Below, in pieces: positions 20,531-31,740 of a stretch of DNA of 64,000 nucleotides. Each line of letters starts with the position of its first letter. Position 1 is the stretch's first letter. The notes below the pieces were generated by a model. The model was not told the DNA's origin. It ran no database searches and saw only the letters and a program-made list of their open reading frames with translations. Origin of the DNA: Lithodes maja (lineage: Eukaryota > Arthropoda > Malacostraca > Decapoda > Lithodidae); assembly GCA_037953745.1 (NCBI GenBank), contig JBAKBP010001582.1:143426-207425 (forward strand). The letters run 5' to 3'. A program made the position numbers and the translations under genes.

Positions 20531-22192
20531 TCATTCATAGTAATGCAAAAACATAGACTTGTCTGAAACCAAAAAGGTACTGTACCCAAAATCCCTTTTC
20601 CTCAAAAACCAACAAAAACACTGAACACAAGAACAAAACACAATTTTCAATGTGGCAAAAACACTTATGTACTGGAACAATACATAATCCCAAACTTGTA
20701 ATCCAGTGTTGCAAACCCGTACACCCCCCCCCCCCCCCCCTTTGTCATATAAAACAAAGGAAAAGAACGAGGGACAAGGGGGGAAGACCAGGGATCTTCG
20801 CCAGAGCACCAGGAAACACGACCCCCGAGAGCAATCACCAGCCGAGGGGGTCGAACACTGGACACGGAGAGGTAGGAGGAGATGAAGGAATTGAGAGAAG
20901 ACCCACAAAACGGCTGAGGCGAAGGCAGGGAAGGATCGACGTGGCAGGAACCGGAAGGAGGCAGCAAAGGATCTGACATCGTGCGCAGAACCCCGACAAA
21001 CAGGGCGACGGGCACGAACGGTCCGACAAACGCGGCGGCCCATCCGCACCTGCGAGAGCCTCCCACCTGTCCGAGGAGACACCCACACAGCAGGACCCGA
21101 AGGCGGCGCCACAGACGCAACAGAGGAGTGCAAGGCCAACACCGGGCACAACACATGGCGAGGAAGCCCAAGCCGGAAAGCCTGGACGGCGAAAGGCCGG
21201 AAAGCGGGGGCCGCCCTCCCAAGCGTGGTAACAAAAGGAGGGGAGGAGGCGAACGAGACGCCATGCAAGGACGGGGAGAATCGCACGCAGTCCCGGGGCC
21301 ATGACAATGCCGCTAGGGCAGACACCCGAACCCCAGTGGCCAGAGCGACAAGGAAGAGCGGACGCCCGAGCAACAGAACCGGCGTAGCGGCCCTCGTAGA
21401 CGTGGGTGAAGCCAGAAGGACCAGAGCCCGCCCCAGATCCCACTGCGGAGGGACCTGGCGCGGAGGAGGTCGATCCCGGAAGGCAGCCGTCAGGAAGGAA
21501 TCCAGCTCCTGTGGCAGAACGACCAGCCCAGCGACGGACCCAAAGAACCCCCGGACGGCAGACAAGCGGGTACGTATAGCGTCGACTCGAAAGTGACGTG
21601 TACGGAAGAGGCGAAACAAGGAGCGTAGGACGAGGGAAGGAGAGCCAACTGGCAGGCGAGTGGCCTGTAGCCACCTAGGAAAAGACCTCCAGCGGGACCC
21701 GTAAGGCCCCCAAGGAGAAGACGGCCAGGAACGCTGCAGGAAGTCAGTCAGGGCCCGGCCAGGGCCCGGCCGGGGACCACCGTGCCACATGAACAAGCAC
21801 GATGCGAAGGCCAACGAGGCCCGCAGGTCCCCAACCGAGCCCAAGTGGAAGCCGGAGACAGGTAGAGGGACCGGACTCGGGCACCACCGCGGCAACCGGG
21901 CGGACCAAGCCCGTGCCGGCCACAGAGGCGCGAGGAGCCAGACGCAGCCGTGGGACAGCCGCAGCCTCGCGAGGACTGGGCACAGCAACAGCGCGTCTGG
22001 GGGCGGAAAGATGTATATCGACCGCCACCTGTACCAGGCCACCATGAAAGCGGCCGGACCCCCCCCGGAGCGCGAGGCCGGAGGGAGAGGTCCAAAGGCA
22101 ACTGGCGCGGCACCCCCGATGCGAACAAGGCGACCTCCGGAGCACCTCAGGAAGCCGCGAGGTCGGCGAACACAGTCCGTTGCATCGCCCAT
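20531..22192 (-). pseudogene. DIRS pol C-terminus and tyrosine recombinase, nucleophile Tyr apparently lost
   Basis: The first third contains WYRWRSIYIFPPPDA and LLAPLWPARAW, matching the end of the intact DIRS pol. The recombinase part shows PPPRQVPPQWDLGRAL, the Arg box (GVRVSALAALSW) and HDVRSFAASF (HxxR). In the place of the Tyr motif is VLWVFSQFLHLLL, with no Tyr. The frame is 553 residues, but stops are rare on this strand because adenine is scarce, so length alone does not prove coding. The last 100 residues past the domain are out-of-domain sequence in AT-rich DNA. Confidence 0.7.
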
Positions 22193-22912
22193 TCAACAAG
22201 AACGCCCTGCCCTCCCGACAGGGCGGCCGCCCACAGGGTGGCAGGCCCGGGCAGGGAGGAGGCATGCAAGGAGAAGGGGTGTCGGGCCGCGAGGAAGAAC
22301 AACTCCACCGAGACCCCCAATAGAGTCAACGACCTGGAGGACCCCCGCAGAAGGAAACAGGGGACAGCCTGTCTGAGTGTCTAACCCGAAGGGCCAGCGC
22401 GTGGTCCCGCAGGAAGAACAGAGGAACCAACAGTCCGAGGGCATAGACGGGTAAGTGGAGGGAGACCCACCCATCTGCCGGGAAGTGGACGTCCCAGGTT
22501 CGATCAGGAACCCCACCCAACCACGCTCGACGTATCTGTGGCGACCCAGACCGTCGGCGGGGGGCGGACCAGGGCACAGCCGCAGAGAGCGAGCCCTGAG
22601 CAACCCAGAGACCGAAGCGTCTGCGAACGGGACGCAGGAGTGGCAGGAGCCGATCCAGAGGGGCAACGGAAACACCGCGGGGCCCAGGAGGAGGAGGCGG
22701 AGTAGCCAGAGGCTCCCTAAGGGAAGGGGCAGAGCGGCCCAAAGCAGCGAACCCACGAACGAGACCCAGAGCCACCCCAGGAGGGAGACCGAGTGCAACA
22801 CGGCGAAGACCGTCCACCGAAGGTGCACCGCGGCCGGCAGACCCCGGGTCACCGCAGCGCCGGACAAAACCCATGCGAGACCGACCCATGGCACGACACG
22901 CGACGGGGTCAA
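22193..22912 (-). pseudogene. DIRS RT-RNase H connection and RNase H remnant
   Basis: SRVVPWVGLAWVLSGAAVT and VGSLLWAALPLPLGSLWLLR align with the RT-RNase H linker of the first DIRS copy (SRVIQWIGLVWDTAALTLS; VGSLNWIQLTVKLGRLKVKR). FADASVSGL could be the TDAS motif displaced. Downstream parts lie in overlapping frames. It directly precedes the recombinase frame, as in DIRS. Confidence 0.6.
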
Positions 22913-22928
22913 GCGTGAATCGGGAACA

Positions 22929-23654
22929 TCAAAAGGGGAACCCTAACCGTGTGACGGTGCGAACGACTGTGAGGGCGGTGCCAACGCACAGGCCTAGGGC
23001 CTCGGAAACCACCAACCAGTCGGCCAAGGAAAACAGGAGCTGGAGCCCGCTCCTGAGGAGAGGACCCAGAGCCTGCCCCACATGTGCGGAGAAGATCCGC
23101 GGCGCGATGTGGAGACCGAAGGGAAGGCCGGCGAACAGGAACACACGATCGGAAGTCCGAACGGCCAAGAATCGCTGGAAGAGAGGATGGAGAGGAACGA
23201 GCCAAGACGCATCCTGGAGGGCCAGCGACACAACCCACGACAGAGGGCACAGGGCCAGGCGTACCAGGGGTACCGGCAGCACCCGAAACCGTGTGTGCAC
23301 GACGCGCCCGTTGAGGGCCGACAGAACCACCAACGGTCGCATCGCGTCGCAGTTCGTCGACGGGACCAGAAAGACACGGGAGAGGAAAACCGGGCGACCG
23401 GCGGTCAACTCCCTCGACGCTACCCAGCTCGGGCATGGAAGTGAGCACGTGGGCCACCTCCGAAGAGATGGGCCGGCGTCGGTGACAAGAGCGGAAAGGG
23501 GGTCGAGACGTCCACCACCAGGTGAGACCCCACCGCGCAACCCGCCGCCCCCAACGTCCCTCGCGGCAACCGAGGGGCGCAAGGGCAAAAACAACCCGAG
23601 GGAGCACCCGAGAGGAGGGGAGCGACCCGGTCGGCCAGGCGAGAAGGAGAACAA
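22929..23654 (-). pseudogene. DIRS-type reverse transcriptase, active site lost
   Basis: The frame contains FLSRVFLVPS, MRPLVVLSALN, SLALQDASWLVPL, LPFGLHIAPRIF and LFSLADWLVVSE, which align in order with the intact RT at 1079-2869 (VVDLSYLN, SLDLTDAYWHV, MPFGLNLAPRLF, WYLDDWLVV). The YLDD box reads SLAD, and the first catalytic Asp in SLDL reads SLAL. The upstream RT segment (EVAHVLTSMPELGSVEGV) is in another frame, so at least one frameshift exists. The changed residues mostly replace codons containing A. Without the aspartates the enzyme cannot polymerise. Confidence 0.75.
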
Positions 23655-23740
23655 GGAGGCCGACCCAGAGAACTACACATTGTGGTGACGCGGAGGTATC
23701 CTCGGGACGGGCCGTGCGGGCACGAGCGCCACGTCGACCT

Positions 23741-24976
23741 CTACCCCCCCCCCCCCCAACCCCGGTGAAAAGGGCGGGCCACCCAACCCCAGGCCGGCGT
23801 GGGGCAGACCACGTCGAAGGGCGGCCGGAAGTGGAAGGCTGGCCAGCCCCGACACAGCGGGGATGAAAGGGGCAAGAACAGAAGGGCGAGGCGGAATCGA
23901 CGCACTGGCCTGCAACGTCCCAGTCCTGCGGCCGCGCAAGGCGGCAGCACTTGCAGCAGCACCCCGAAGAGGACCGGCAGAAGGACGGGACTGAGAAGAC
24001 CCCGCGTGCGACACAGCACGACGGTGCGTGACGGAAGCAGGGACCGCAACAACACAGCGCGTCGTCGCGTGTCGGAAGCAGGGGCCGCCGACAGAGAAGC
24101 GAGCATACCCAAGCAACCAGCTGAAACAACCCCGACGTATATAGCGCAGAGTACAACAAACCCTGACGAATATCCAAGGGGGCCGGCCGGCAGAACGAGG
24201 ACCGCACTGTCGGGCGGCACCGAGTTGCCGCGCACAAAACTGCCTTCAGCTCGGGAACCAAAGACACCGCGAGCCGAAGGTGGACCCGCAGAACGCGGTC
24301 CAAACCCACGCGAAGAGCGCCTGGTAGGACCAGAACGCGCCGGCCAACCCGCCGACAGACACAAGAGGAGGCAAAAGCAGTGACGACCCCAGTCCAACGT
24401 CAAGGCTATTAACCTAAGGGAGTGACCGAAGGAGAGCCGTCGACGGAACGGTGTGAAGGCGAAGGCCTCAGCAAACCAGGCCTCCAAGGGGAGAGGGCGA
24501 CCGAGCATGACGGCGAAGCCAGGCGTACCGGCGTCGCACAAACCCATCCCATAGGAGGACAGACCCGTCAACACAGCCAGGGACTGAACAGCCGGAAGGA
24601 GGTCAGTGCGGCTGAAGTCTGACCAGAGCGTAGGCCTGCAGAAGGGAGCGGGACCGTAGCAGGGGTAGGAAGGGCGAGGCGCTGAGGGTGAGGCACCGCC
24701 AAGAAGCGCGAGAAGAGGGAGGCGTCCAACGACGCCAAGCACCCGTCGAAGCGTGACACAACCCAGCCCTGCAAAGCCAACAATCGAACCGAGAGAGGCG
24801 ACTCCCCCCCCCCCCCCACCCAGAATGGTCGGCCCGCAGGGACAAGCGCGAGCGGGAGCGAGACCCACGACACGAACCAGCAGCGTCGCGGCCCAAGGAA
24901 GGCGAGCGACGACGGCCGTGTCGCCGTAGAGGGACCCGTCCCCGATCACGAACGGCCGAGGGGGAAACAGCACCAT
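23741..24976 (-). other. Long open frame upstream of the DIRS RT, possible gag remnant
   Basis: The frame is open for 411 codons and sits where a DIRS gag would be. The product is rich in L, R, P, G, S and C and has no motif I recognise. The internal terminal-repeat copy (24393-24417) lies within it. Overlapping frames of similar length exist on the same strand, so it may be open only because the strand is poor in adenine. Confidence 0.3.
24393..24417. repeat. Internal 25-bp copy of the DIRS terminal-repeat core
   Basis: The 25 bases at 24393-24417 are identical to 19916-19940 in the left terminal repeat (core CAACGTCAAGGCTATTAACC). DIRS elements carry an internal complementary region that pairs with the termini during circle formation; this short copy may be its counterpart or a recombination scar. 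Confidence 0.5.
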
Positions 24977-25582
24977 CCCCCTCTTCCAGCGACACGACAG
25001 CTCCCGAGAAAGGGGGACCCCGAAACCTCACCGAGGCAAGAGGAGGGGTACCCCCCAGGCGAGACGGGAAGTGAAGGGCAGGAAGAGAAGAAGGAGGAGG
25101 AGCAGGACGACGGGAGGGGGAAGGCTGGCCGGGTGAAAGGAGGCTAGAAGGAGCCGCGGGGGGAAACAGAGCAAGGACCCCCGGGGCTGAGAGAACAGGG
25201 CGGCCCGACACCGAGGCGGAGGAGGGAGGGACCTCCACCGTGGGACGAGACCGCGAAGGAAGAAGAGGCACTGAAGCAGGTGAAGTAGGAGAAGCAACGA
25301 CACCCAGGCGGACCCTCCTGGACAGTGTAGGAGGGAGCAGAGGGCCAGCGACAGCACGAACAACCGCGCGCGGAGAGGACAACGTAAGAGGAAGTCGGCT
25401 GGGCTAGGAAAGCGGGCGGAAGGGAGGAGAGCCCCTATCCGTAGAGGCCAGGGGAGGGCGCACAGGAGCAGAGCCGCTAACCCCGGCCTCAGGGCGAGAA
25501 CCAAGACGAGGGCGACGGGCGACGTCAAGGCGATCAGGAGGACGACGAGGGGCAGTAGCGAGGCGAGCGAGAGCGTGGAGGC

Positions 25583-25817
25583 TTAGGTTGACCAGTAGCG
25601 TAGGTGAACCATATGAAACCCAGCTCGCCTTGTACCACTTGTGCCAACCCCAGATGGGACGTCACAACGTCGTCCACGTATTCCAGGTACCTATTTACAG
25701 CTAGGTGAACCGAGGCTAACACATGAAAGGAGACAAACCCAATTCGTCACCGCCCGGTCTGGGATTGAACCCCCGACCCCTCGTGTGTGAGACGAGAGCT
25801 CCACCTACGAGGCTACG
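25583..25817 (-). mobile_element. tRNA-derived SINE (tRNA-Val(CAC)-like head)
   Basis: On the minus strand the head (about 25817-25745) shows a box A region (TAGCCTCGTAGGTGGAGC), an anticodon arm CTCGT-CTCACAC-ACGAG with CAC as anticodon, and box B (GGGGTTCAATCCC). Acceptor-stem mismatches argue against a working tRNA. The body contains CACCTAGCTGTAAATAGGTA, a motif I recall from decapod SINEs. It lies inside the DIRS element. Confidence 0.65.
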
Positions 25818-26463
25818 GGCTGTGTTGAACGGCCGTCAGTCGGGTCAGGGATACCCAGGGTGACGCAGAACCGGGCGGCAACAAAGGCCGGGGAACGGCG
25901 GCCCACAGGCCCAACGTGGCGGGAGACCATCGGCCACACCGACGGAAGGGAAGCAGAGGCCACAGCCGCCGCCGAGGAACCAGGGCCATGGAGCAGCACA
26001 ACCACCAGGGCCAGACACGGGCCACACAGAGCAGGGAGGTAGGCCGTAGAGGACACAAAGAGCGAGTGGCGCAAGCAGGACATGTGGCTCACCAAGCACG
26101 GGGAGCGACAACCAAGGCGAAAGCAAAGCAGCCGACCAGCACGAGAAGAACACACACCAGAATCAGCACGTCGAAGGAGTAAGTGGAGAGAACGGCCAAG
26201 AAGAACCAGGGGAGGAGCATGGGGAAACAGGAACACACATGCAAACAGGTATCCGTACTCACCCTAAACTGGGAGCACAGAGGTAGGTGAGGAGGGCGGC
26301 CGAGGCGGAAGAGCACCAGCAGAACCTGCAAAGATGGAGAAAGTGTTAACCACCACTCAACATCTTACATGCAGGGCCTATAACACCAGGAAAGTGCATA
26401 CACCAATATAGTATCAGGCAACAATATGACATAAAAAAGGTCAACAGTGAAAGCCAACTATAA

Positions 26464-26606
26464 CCGCAAATTTGCGGGCCAATGGAGGTAGAACCGTACC
26501 GACACAAACCCCCCACATCTCCGCGGGACCCCCCAGCGATCGTCGCAAAGTTGCGGGGAGCCGAAATGTCCCAGAGGACCGAATCGAGCACACCGCAAAT
26601 TTGCGG
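26464..26606. repeat. Repeated 14-bp palindrome
   Basis: CCGCAAATTTGCGG is present exactly at 26464-26477 and 26593-26606, with a degenerate version (TCGCAAAGTTGCGG) at about 26542-26555. It lies in the non-coding part of the DIRS-like element, near the 5' side of its coding strand. Confidence 0.6.
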
Positions 26607-27579
26607 GACCGGCCGAGATGGTCCGGTGCCGAAAAAGCGAGAGGAGCGTCTAGGAAAACCAAAAAAGGCCCGCAAACAAGCGTCAACTCCTTATGAACTC
26701 CAAGCGATGATGACCATCAAGCTGAGCAGTGCCTTCCTTGATAATATCCTGACTCAACCGGTCAAGGGAGAGGCAAGGAAGACACACCAGGGGAGAGGAG
26801 GCACATTCCCCAGGAACCACCCAACCCACAGAGATAGAGCAAAGCCCATGAGGAGAAGTGGCAGGTTGGGTGGTTTGGCACAAACAGGGGCCCCCGTGGG
26901 GTACCCCAGGATTGGGCAAAAGGCTATGAAAGGATGGAGGTGAAAACAGGAAGGGAACACAAAAACCAATAAATGAAACTGGCGAGAAAAAGGGTGGCCT
27001 AGCCGTGAGTAGAGAATGTGTCAGGGGCGAAAAACCCTGTGGCGTGAGGGAGAGGCCCCCGTGGGGTACCCCTGGATATCACGAACCACCAAGCGCCCAG
27101 GCCCTTGAGACACAGTGAAGGCACGAAAGGGGGGACTCGGGAATAACGCTATTTATGCGGCCGACACAAACCCTACAAACAGCACCGCCACCACGAAATC
27201 TCATATTGTGAACCAACTGTACACCTAGGCTATGAAAAAAATGAGAACTCATAGGGGCATAGCAATTCCTGAATGAGAAAACGAGCTAGGCTAAATGAAG
27301 CTAAAAGCGAAACCATGCCCAGACTAACAGGAAAAAAGAATATGAAAAGAGAAAGAATGAAAAACATATACGAGGAACGCCAGGCGCCCCCGTACCTTCG
27401 GTAAGCTATTTCCACACGCGTCTCCATTATACACACTTAGGAGCCCATTTACGTGTGCCCTAGATCACGTAACATCTGTCTAACAAAAAAGAAGGGCAGA
27501 AAAGCCGAAACTAACCTAAACAGGGTGAATTAAAGGAGCACAACAAAAGCGACTTCATTCAATGGAGCGCGTGAAAAAA

Positions 27580-27882
27580 TGATAACAAGAGAGGGTCGCT
27601 CATGCGCACGTTCGACAGGGATCTGCACATGACGGAACACGGGATGGGCCTTAAGCGGTAACTAAGGTAAACCCCTTTTTCTTCTCTTCTATGCTTTTTT
27701 CACCTTCGGTGGTAGTTTTGGTTAATGTACAACGTCTCCTAGAGCAAGATAAGGAGTAGACTCTAGACGTTTTCTTTTTAACCGCGGTTGGAATGACGAC
27801 ATAGCAGTCAAAATAGACAAGTCGTCATTGCAATTAGGTTAATAGCCTTGACGTTGGATTTTCCAAGACTACTAACAAATAT
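27580..27882. repeat. Inverted terminal repeat of the DIRS-like element, right copy
   Basis: Reverse complement of 19894-20194. It ends ACTACTAACAAAT, immediately followed by a BEL integrase frame at about 27883. Confidence 0.75.
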
Positions 27883-28671
27883 GGTGTTTGAGACCGAGAT
27901 AGCGGTTCTAAGATCTGGAGGAGAAAGGGTACCTAGGCAAAGTTCCGTGCATTATTTGGAGCCGTATTTAGATGAGATGAGTATCTTAAGGGTAAATGGA
28001 AGGCTCCAACATTCACCAATATCTGCTGAGAGTAAGTGTCCTATACTGTTGCCAAGAGATTATCATGTCACGGAGCGGCTGGTACGTGATATGCACAAGA
28101 TCCAAGCAGGACATTCGGGAAGAGAACACACAATTTCAGTAATGAGACAGAAATATTGGATTCCGAAGTGCCAACCTCTAGTAGACAGGATTATAAAGAA
28201 CTGCATAATATGTCGCAAAGTTAATGAACAACCAGGAAAACAACGCTTTGCTCCACTTCCCGAAGACAGAGTAACACCAGGTAAACCACCCTTCTATTAC
28301 ACTGGTATTGATTATTTTGGTCCTATATCTGTCAAACTAGGTAGGAGTCGCATTAAGAGGTATGGATGTTTATTTACTTGCTTAAGTACTAGAGCTATTC
28401 ATTTAGAAGTTCTTGTGGCATTAGATACAGATGCCTTTCTCAATGCATTGACAAGATTTTCAGCTCGCAGAGGTTTTCCTGGAAGGATTCGGTCAGAAAA
28501 TGGAACAAATTTTGTAGGTTCAGTAAAAGAACTAAGACAAGTGGTAACAAAATGGAATAATGATGAACGAATAAGAGATTACATGCTTCGGAAGGATGTA
28601 GAATGGGTTTTCAATCCTCCTGGGGCATCTCATATGGGAGGTGTCTGGGAGAGGCAGATAAGGACTGCAAA
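27883..28671 (+). pseudogene. BEL/Pao integrase fragment
   Basis: The frame carries the HHCC zinc region (AGHSGREHTISVMRQKYW, CIICRKVNEQ), then the integrase core GIDYFGPI (first Asp), RSENGTNFVGS and GGVWERQIRTAK. The second catalytic position is Glu rather than the usual Asp. The sequence is almost identical to 47701-48490, with only a few single-base differences seen. It starts exactly at the end of the DIRS-like element and stops at a junction near 28671. Confidence 0.85.
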
Positions 28672-29645
28672 GTAAGGTGGTAAGAGAAGTTACAGCTTAC
28701 ATTACTTTAATCAATAAATGTCAGGCACTCCTGCATGAAAGAAAGTGCACCAAAGTCCTTCAACACCAACAAGGAATCTTCTTTAAATGTTAGATGCTAT
28801 CAAGATGCTCGAATCGGAAATGGAACCCAAAAAGGCAGGCAGCGGAACAATGCTCGTGCAGGCTATGCACACAAAAAGGCAGGAGATATAATGCAGTCGG
28901 AGCCAAGAATATCCTAAACGCCACAACAATAATAGTAATCGCCATGACAATGCAGTATTCCTATCAACAAAAAGAGCCTAAGTCGTTTGTGTCTCAATAC
29001 ATCAAACTAGGCTGCGAAATACTTGTGTAATCATAAACGGGTATGCATAAAAAGAGTAATTGGTTTAATATACTTAATCTCTACTGTGACTGATAAAGTC
29101 TAGCTAGAGTCAATGATACGAGATACTGGTGCGCATGGCATGCCGCATAGCCTAGTGCAAATCTCAAGTCTGTGCGTCAAATATTACGTTATAATAAAGA
29201 GTAGCTCTCTTGAGAAACCTTAATACCGAAGTATTAAGTGTTCTCCTGGCGTACCTCAAAGACAAACAACGAGCTTAGAACAGTGCAGAATGGTATAGGC
29301 AAAAAGCCCTCATTCGTGCATGCTCTACTCTCAATGGCACACAGACTAGAATTTACCCAATCAACTCCAGTTCTCAGGTATGTCGTGCAGCTTTTAACTA
29401 AAGCCAACACCCATCGGAAACAATACCTTATAGTATCAGACTCCTAGTCTAGCATTATCTAATCCAGCAGAACACTAATAATTATAGGAAGCGGTACTGA
29501 ACAATATGAATGCCAACCAATACTTCGTGATCAACTTATCTTAACAACTAAACATACATGGGTTATATCAGACCTTAACGCACAATACAACTGGCCAGCA
29601 TGAAGCTGATTATGCAGAGTTAACCAGAGGGGGTATAATATTAAT
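28672..29645. other. Unassigned AT-rich sequence
   Basis: Begins at the truncation of the BEL fragment. Short frames only; no motif of a known element. A purine tract (AACCAGAGGGGG near 29621-29632) could be a polypurine tract but has no partner. Confidence 0.35.
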
Positions 29646-29651
29646 AAAATA

Positions 29652-29689
29652 ATTTTCCATATCTTTCACCACGAAAGATATGGAAAATG
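29652..29689. repeat. Perfect short hairpin
   Basis: ATTTTCCATATCTTTC and its exact reverse complement GAAAGATATGGAAAAT are separated by five bases. It may be the tip of an inverted-repeat element or a hairpin. Downstream, 29690-30250 has no gene, with a (TC)n tract at about 29983-30004. Confidence 0.7.
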
Positions 29690-30309
29690 AGAGAGATAGG
29701 CAGAGGAAAATATTCTCAGGTGCAGAGAGGGCACCAGGTATCAAAGGGATAAGAGGGATGCGGTCTAGAAACCAGATCTGAGGGAGAAAGTGGCGAGAGG
29801 GCTGTATATATACTAGCACTAGCTCGAGCCGCGTGGGAAAAAAGTGGTAACAAGTCCTCCAACCAATACTAAAGAAGCCAGCCCAAACATGACGTCACAA
29901 TGCAACGAATCCCCACGAGGCCAGCCAGCTATGATGTCATCGAGTATAGCAAAACACTACGCGCCTCCTCTCACTCTGTTCTACTCTCTCTCTCTCTCTC
30001 TCTCAATTCCTATCATTACTACTTAATGATAAAACATATACTTTGCAATTAAATATATAAAGCCTTGACATGGGCGAAAACAAAGAGCCTTTCTGGACTG
30101 CCCATGACACGAGCTTTCATATGAAATAAAGCACACAATAATACATCAACTGTAGCCACATCCACTGCCCTGGCGATCCTAGCGAGTCACTGTAGGACAA
30201 GCCATGCGGTTCTAACAGAGTGGTTAACGTCACAATTGTCACCAAATTGTACAGGCAAATTCAGTTGGTCAATGCAACGACCATCCAAATATATGCATTT
30301 TATTTTTAG

Positions 30310-31000
30310 TCAAATGTCAAGGTCACAGTATATGATCATTATTTGTAATATACAAGTTTTTATATAAATTACACCATATGCATAATGCTAGGTAATACAA
30401 ACATTGGTGATAAGCTAATTCCTCGATAAGAATTTCAAAGGTCAATGGTCAAGGTTAAAGGTCAAATTATGATTTTTACTAGTATTTCCTATTTAATGTA
30501 AGATTCTCACTAAGCATATCATACATATACGGAATTCCTAGGCCAAGGTCATACAAGATTATACATAATCCCATTTGATAGGTCAAGGTCACAGGTCCAA
30601 GTCAAATATAAGGTCAATATGCTAATTATTGACTATTCATGTGAACTTCACAAAATTCTTTGAGACAGTTGTGCTTTAAATGAAAATTAAAATGATAAGA
30701 CTTCAGACATCATGAAGGTCAAAATAAAGGTTGAGGTCAGCTATTCCTTTAATACCTCTGGAACTAGTTGATGATCTTTAATGAAGTTTGGCACGCTTAT
30801 TTGATTTTCCAGGGTTACATCAATGCAAGCAAAAAAATATAATCCTTCATAAAGGTCAAGGTCAAAGTCAAAAGTCAACCTTCATCATAAAAAATACTTA
30901 AATTTTGATAAGCTGACGGTTAGTTGTGTTTTACATATATAACACATGTCAATATCATATAAAATAGTCTAATACTTAAGGTCAAAGATCAAGGTCAAAG
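30310..31000 (+). repeat. Cluster of AGGTCA-type direct repeats
   Basis: AGGTCA occurs many times in the same orientation, for example 30439, 30459, 30546, 30580, 30586, 30853, 30859, 30979 and 30992, including the double AGGTCAAGGTCA at 30580-30591 and 30853-30864. This pattern is typical of a dispersed repeat; the hexamer is also the nuclear-receptor half-site. No coding content. Confidence 0.6.
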
Positions 31001-31261
31001 ATCAAAACAAGAGTGTTAACCAATTTACTCAAACTTTTCCTTGGCTGTTTAACCCTTTCTGTACTGGAGACATATTTTGTATCATATTCTAGTTATAATT
31101 AGACGATTTTGTGTAGTTTAAAGGATCTGTGGTGGATAAAAGGTTAATTAGGATATTTTAAAGCCTGTTAATTAATTTGCAGACCAATTCGGTTGGTCAA
31201 TTGTCGCCCCCCGTCGGGGGCACGTTGTTTTTGGGGCGAATCCTCAAGTATTCTTGGTGAT

Positions 31262-31740
31262 ATTGTTAATGATGATGGTGATAGTACTGATGATGACAGT
31301 AGCAGAGATGGTAGTAACAGCAGGTATGATGGTGATAGTAATGATGATGGTGATAATAGTATTGATGATGGTGATACTTGTAGTGATAATTATGACAGTA
31401 GTGATGATGATGGTAGTAACAATGATGACAGTAGTAGTGATGATGATGACAGTACTAGTACTAGTGATGATGGTGATAGTACTAGTGGTAGTGATGATGG
31501 GTATGGTAGTAGTGATGGTGGTGACAGTAGTAATGATGATTGTAAGATGATGGTGATAATATTAGTGATGATGGTGATAGTTGTAGTGATAATGATAGTA
31601 GTGATGATGTTAGTGACGATGATGATAGCAATGGTGATGATGACTGTTGTAGTGATGATAGTGACAGTTGTAGTGATGATAGCAGTAGTGATGATGGTGA
31701 TAGTAGTAGTTATAAAGGTGGTAATAGTAGCGGTGATGGT
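31262..31740 (+). repeat. Imperfect GAT/GGT/AGT trinucleotide repeat
   Basis: About 480 bp of cryptically simple sequence built from GATGATGGTGATAGTAGT-like units. The resulting frames (poly D/S on one, poly M/V on another, poly T/I on the opposite strand) are products of the repeat and not genes. Confidence 0.85.

Larger units (their letters stand above)
20333..27882 (-). mobile_element. Second DIRS-like element, GC-rich and adenine-depleted on the coding strand
   Basis: Minus-strand order is an unassigned 5' region, RT, RNase H, then tyrosine recombinase. The left end (ATTTGTTAGTAGTCTTGG at 20334) and right end (its reverse complement, to 27882) are inverted. A longer inverted match of about 301 bp exists between 19894-20194 and 27580-27882. 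The body 20740-26300 is GC-rich and has far fewer T than A on the plus strand. Catalytic motifs are damaged. A SINE lies inside. The right end abuts a BEL integrase fragment, so the element probably inserted into a BEL copy. Confidence 0.75.

Noticed and set aside
20531..25528. Many long overlapping open frames on the minus strand, apparently a cluster of Arg/Leu/Pro-rich genes
   Set aside because: They overlap in all frames and arise because the strand is poor in adenine and therefore in stop codons. Only the frames aligning with DIRS RT, RNase H and recombinase were kept.
25745..25817. tRNA-Val gene (minus strand)
   Set aside because: Box A and B are present but the acceptor stem is mismatched and a SINE body follows.
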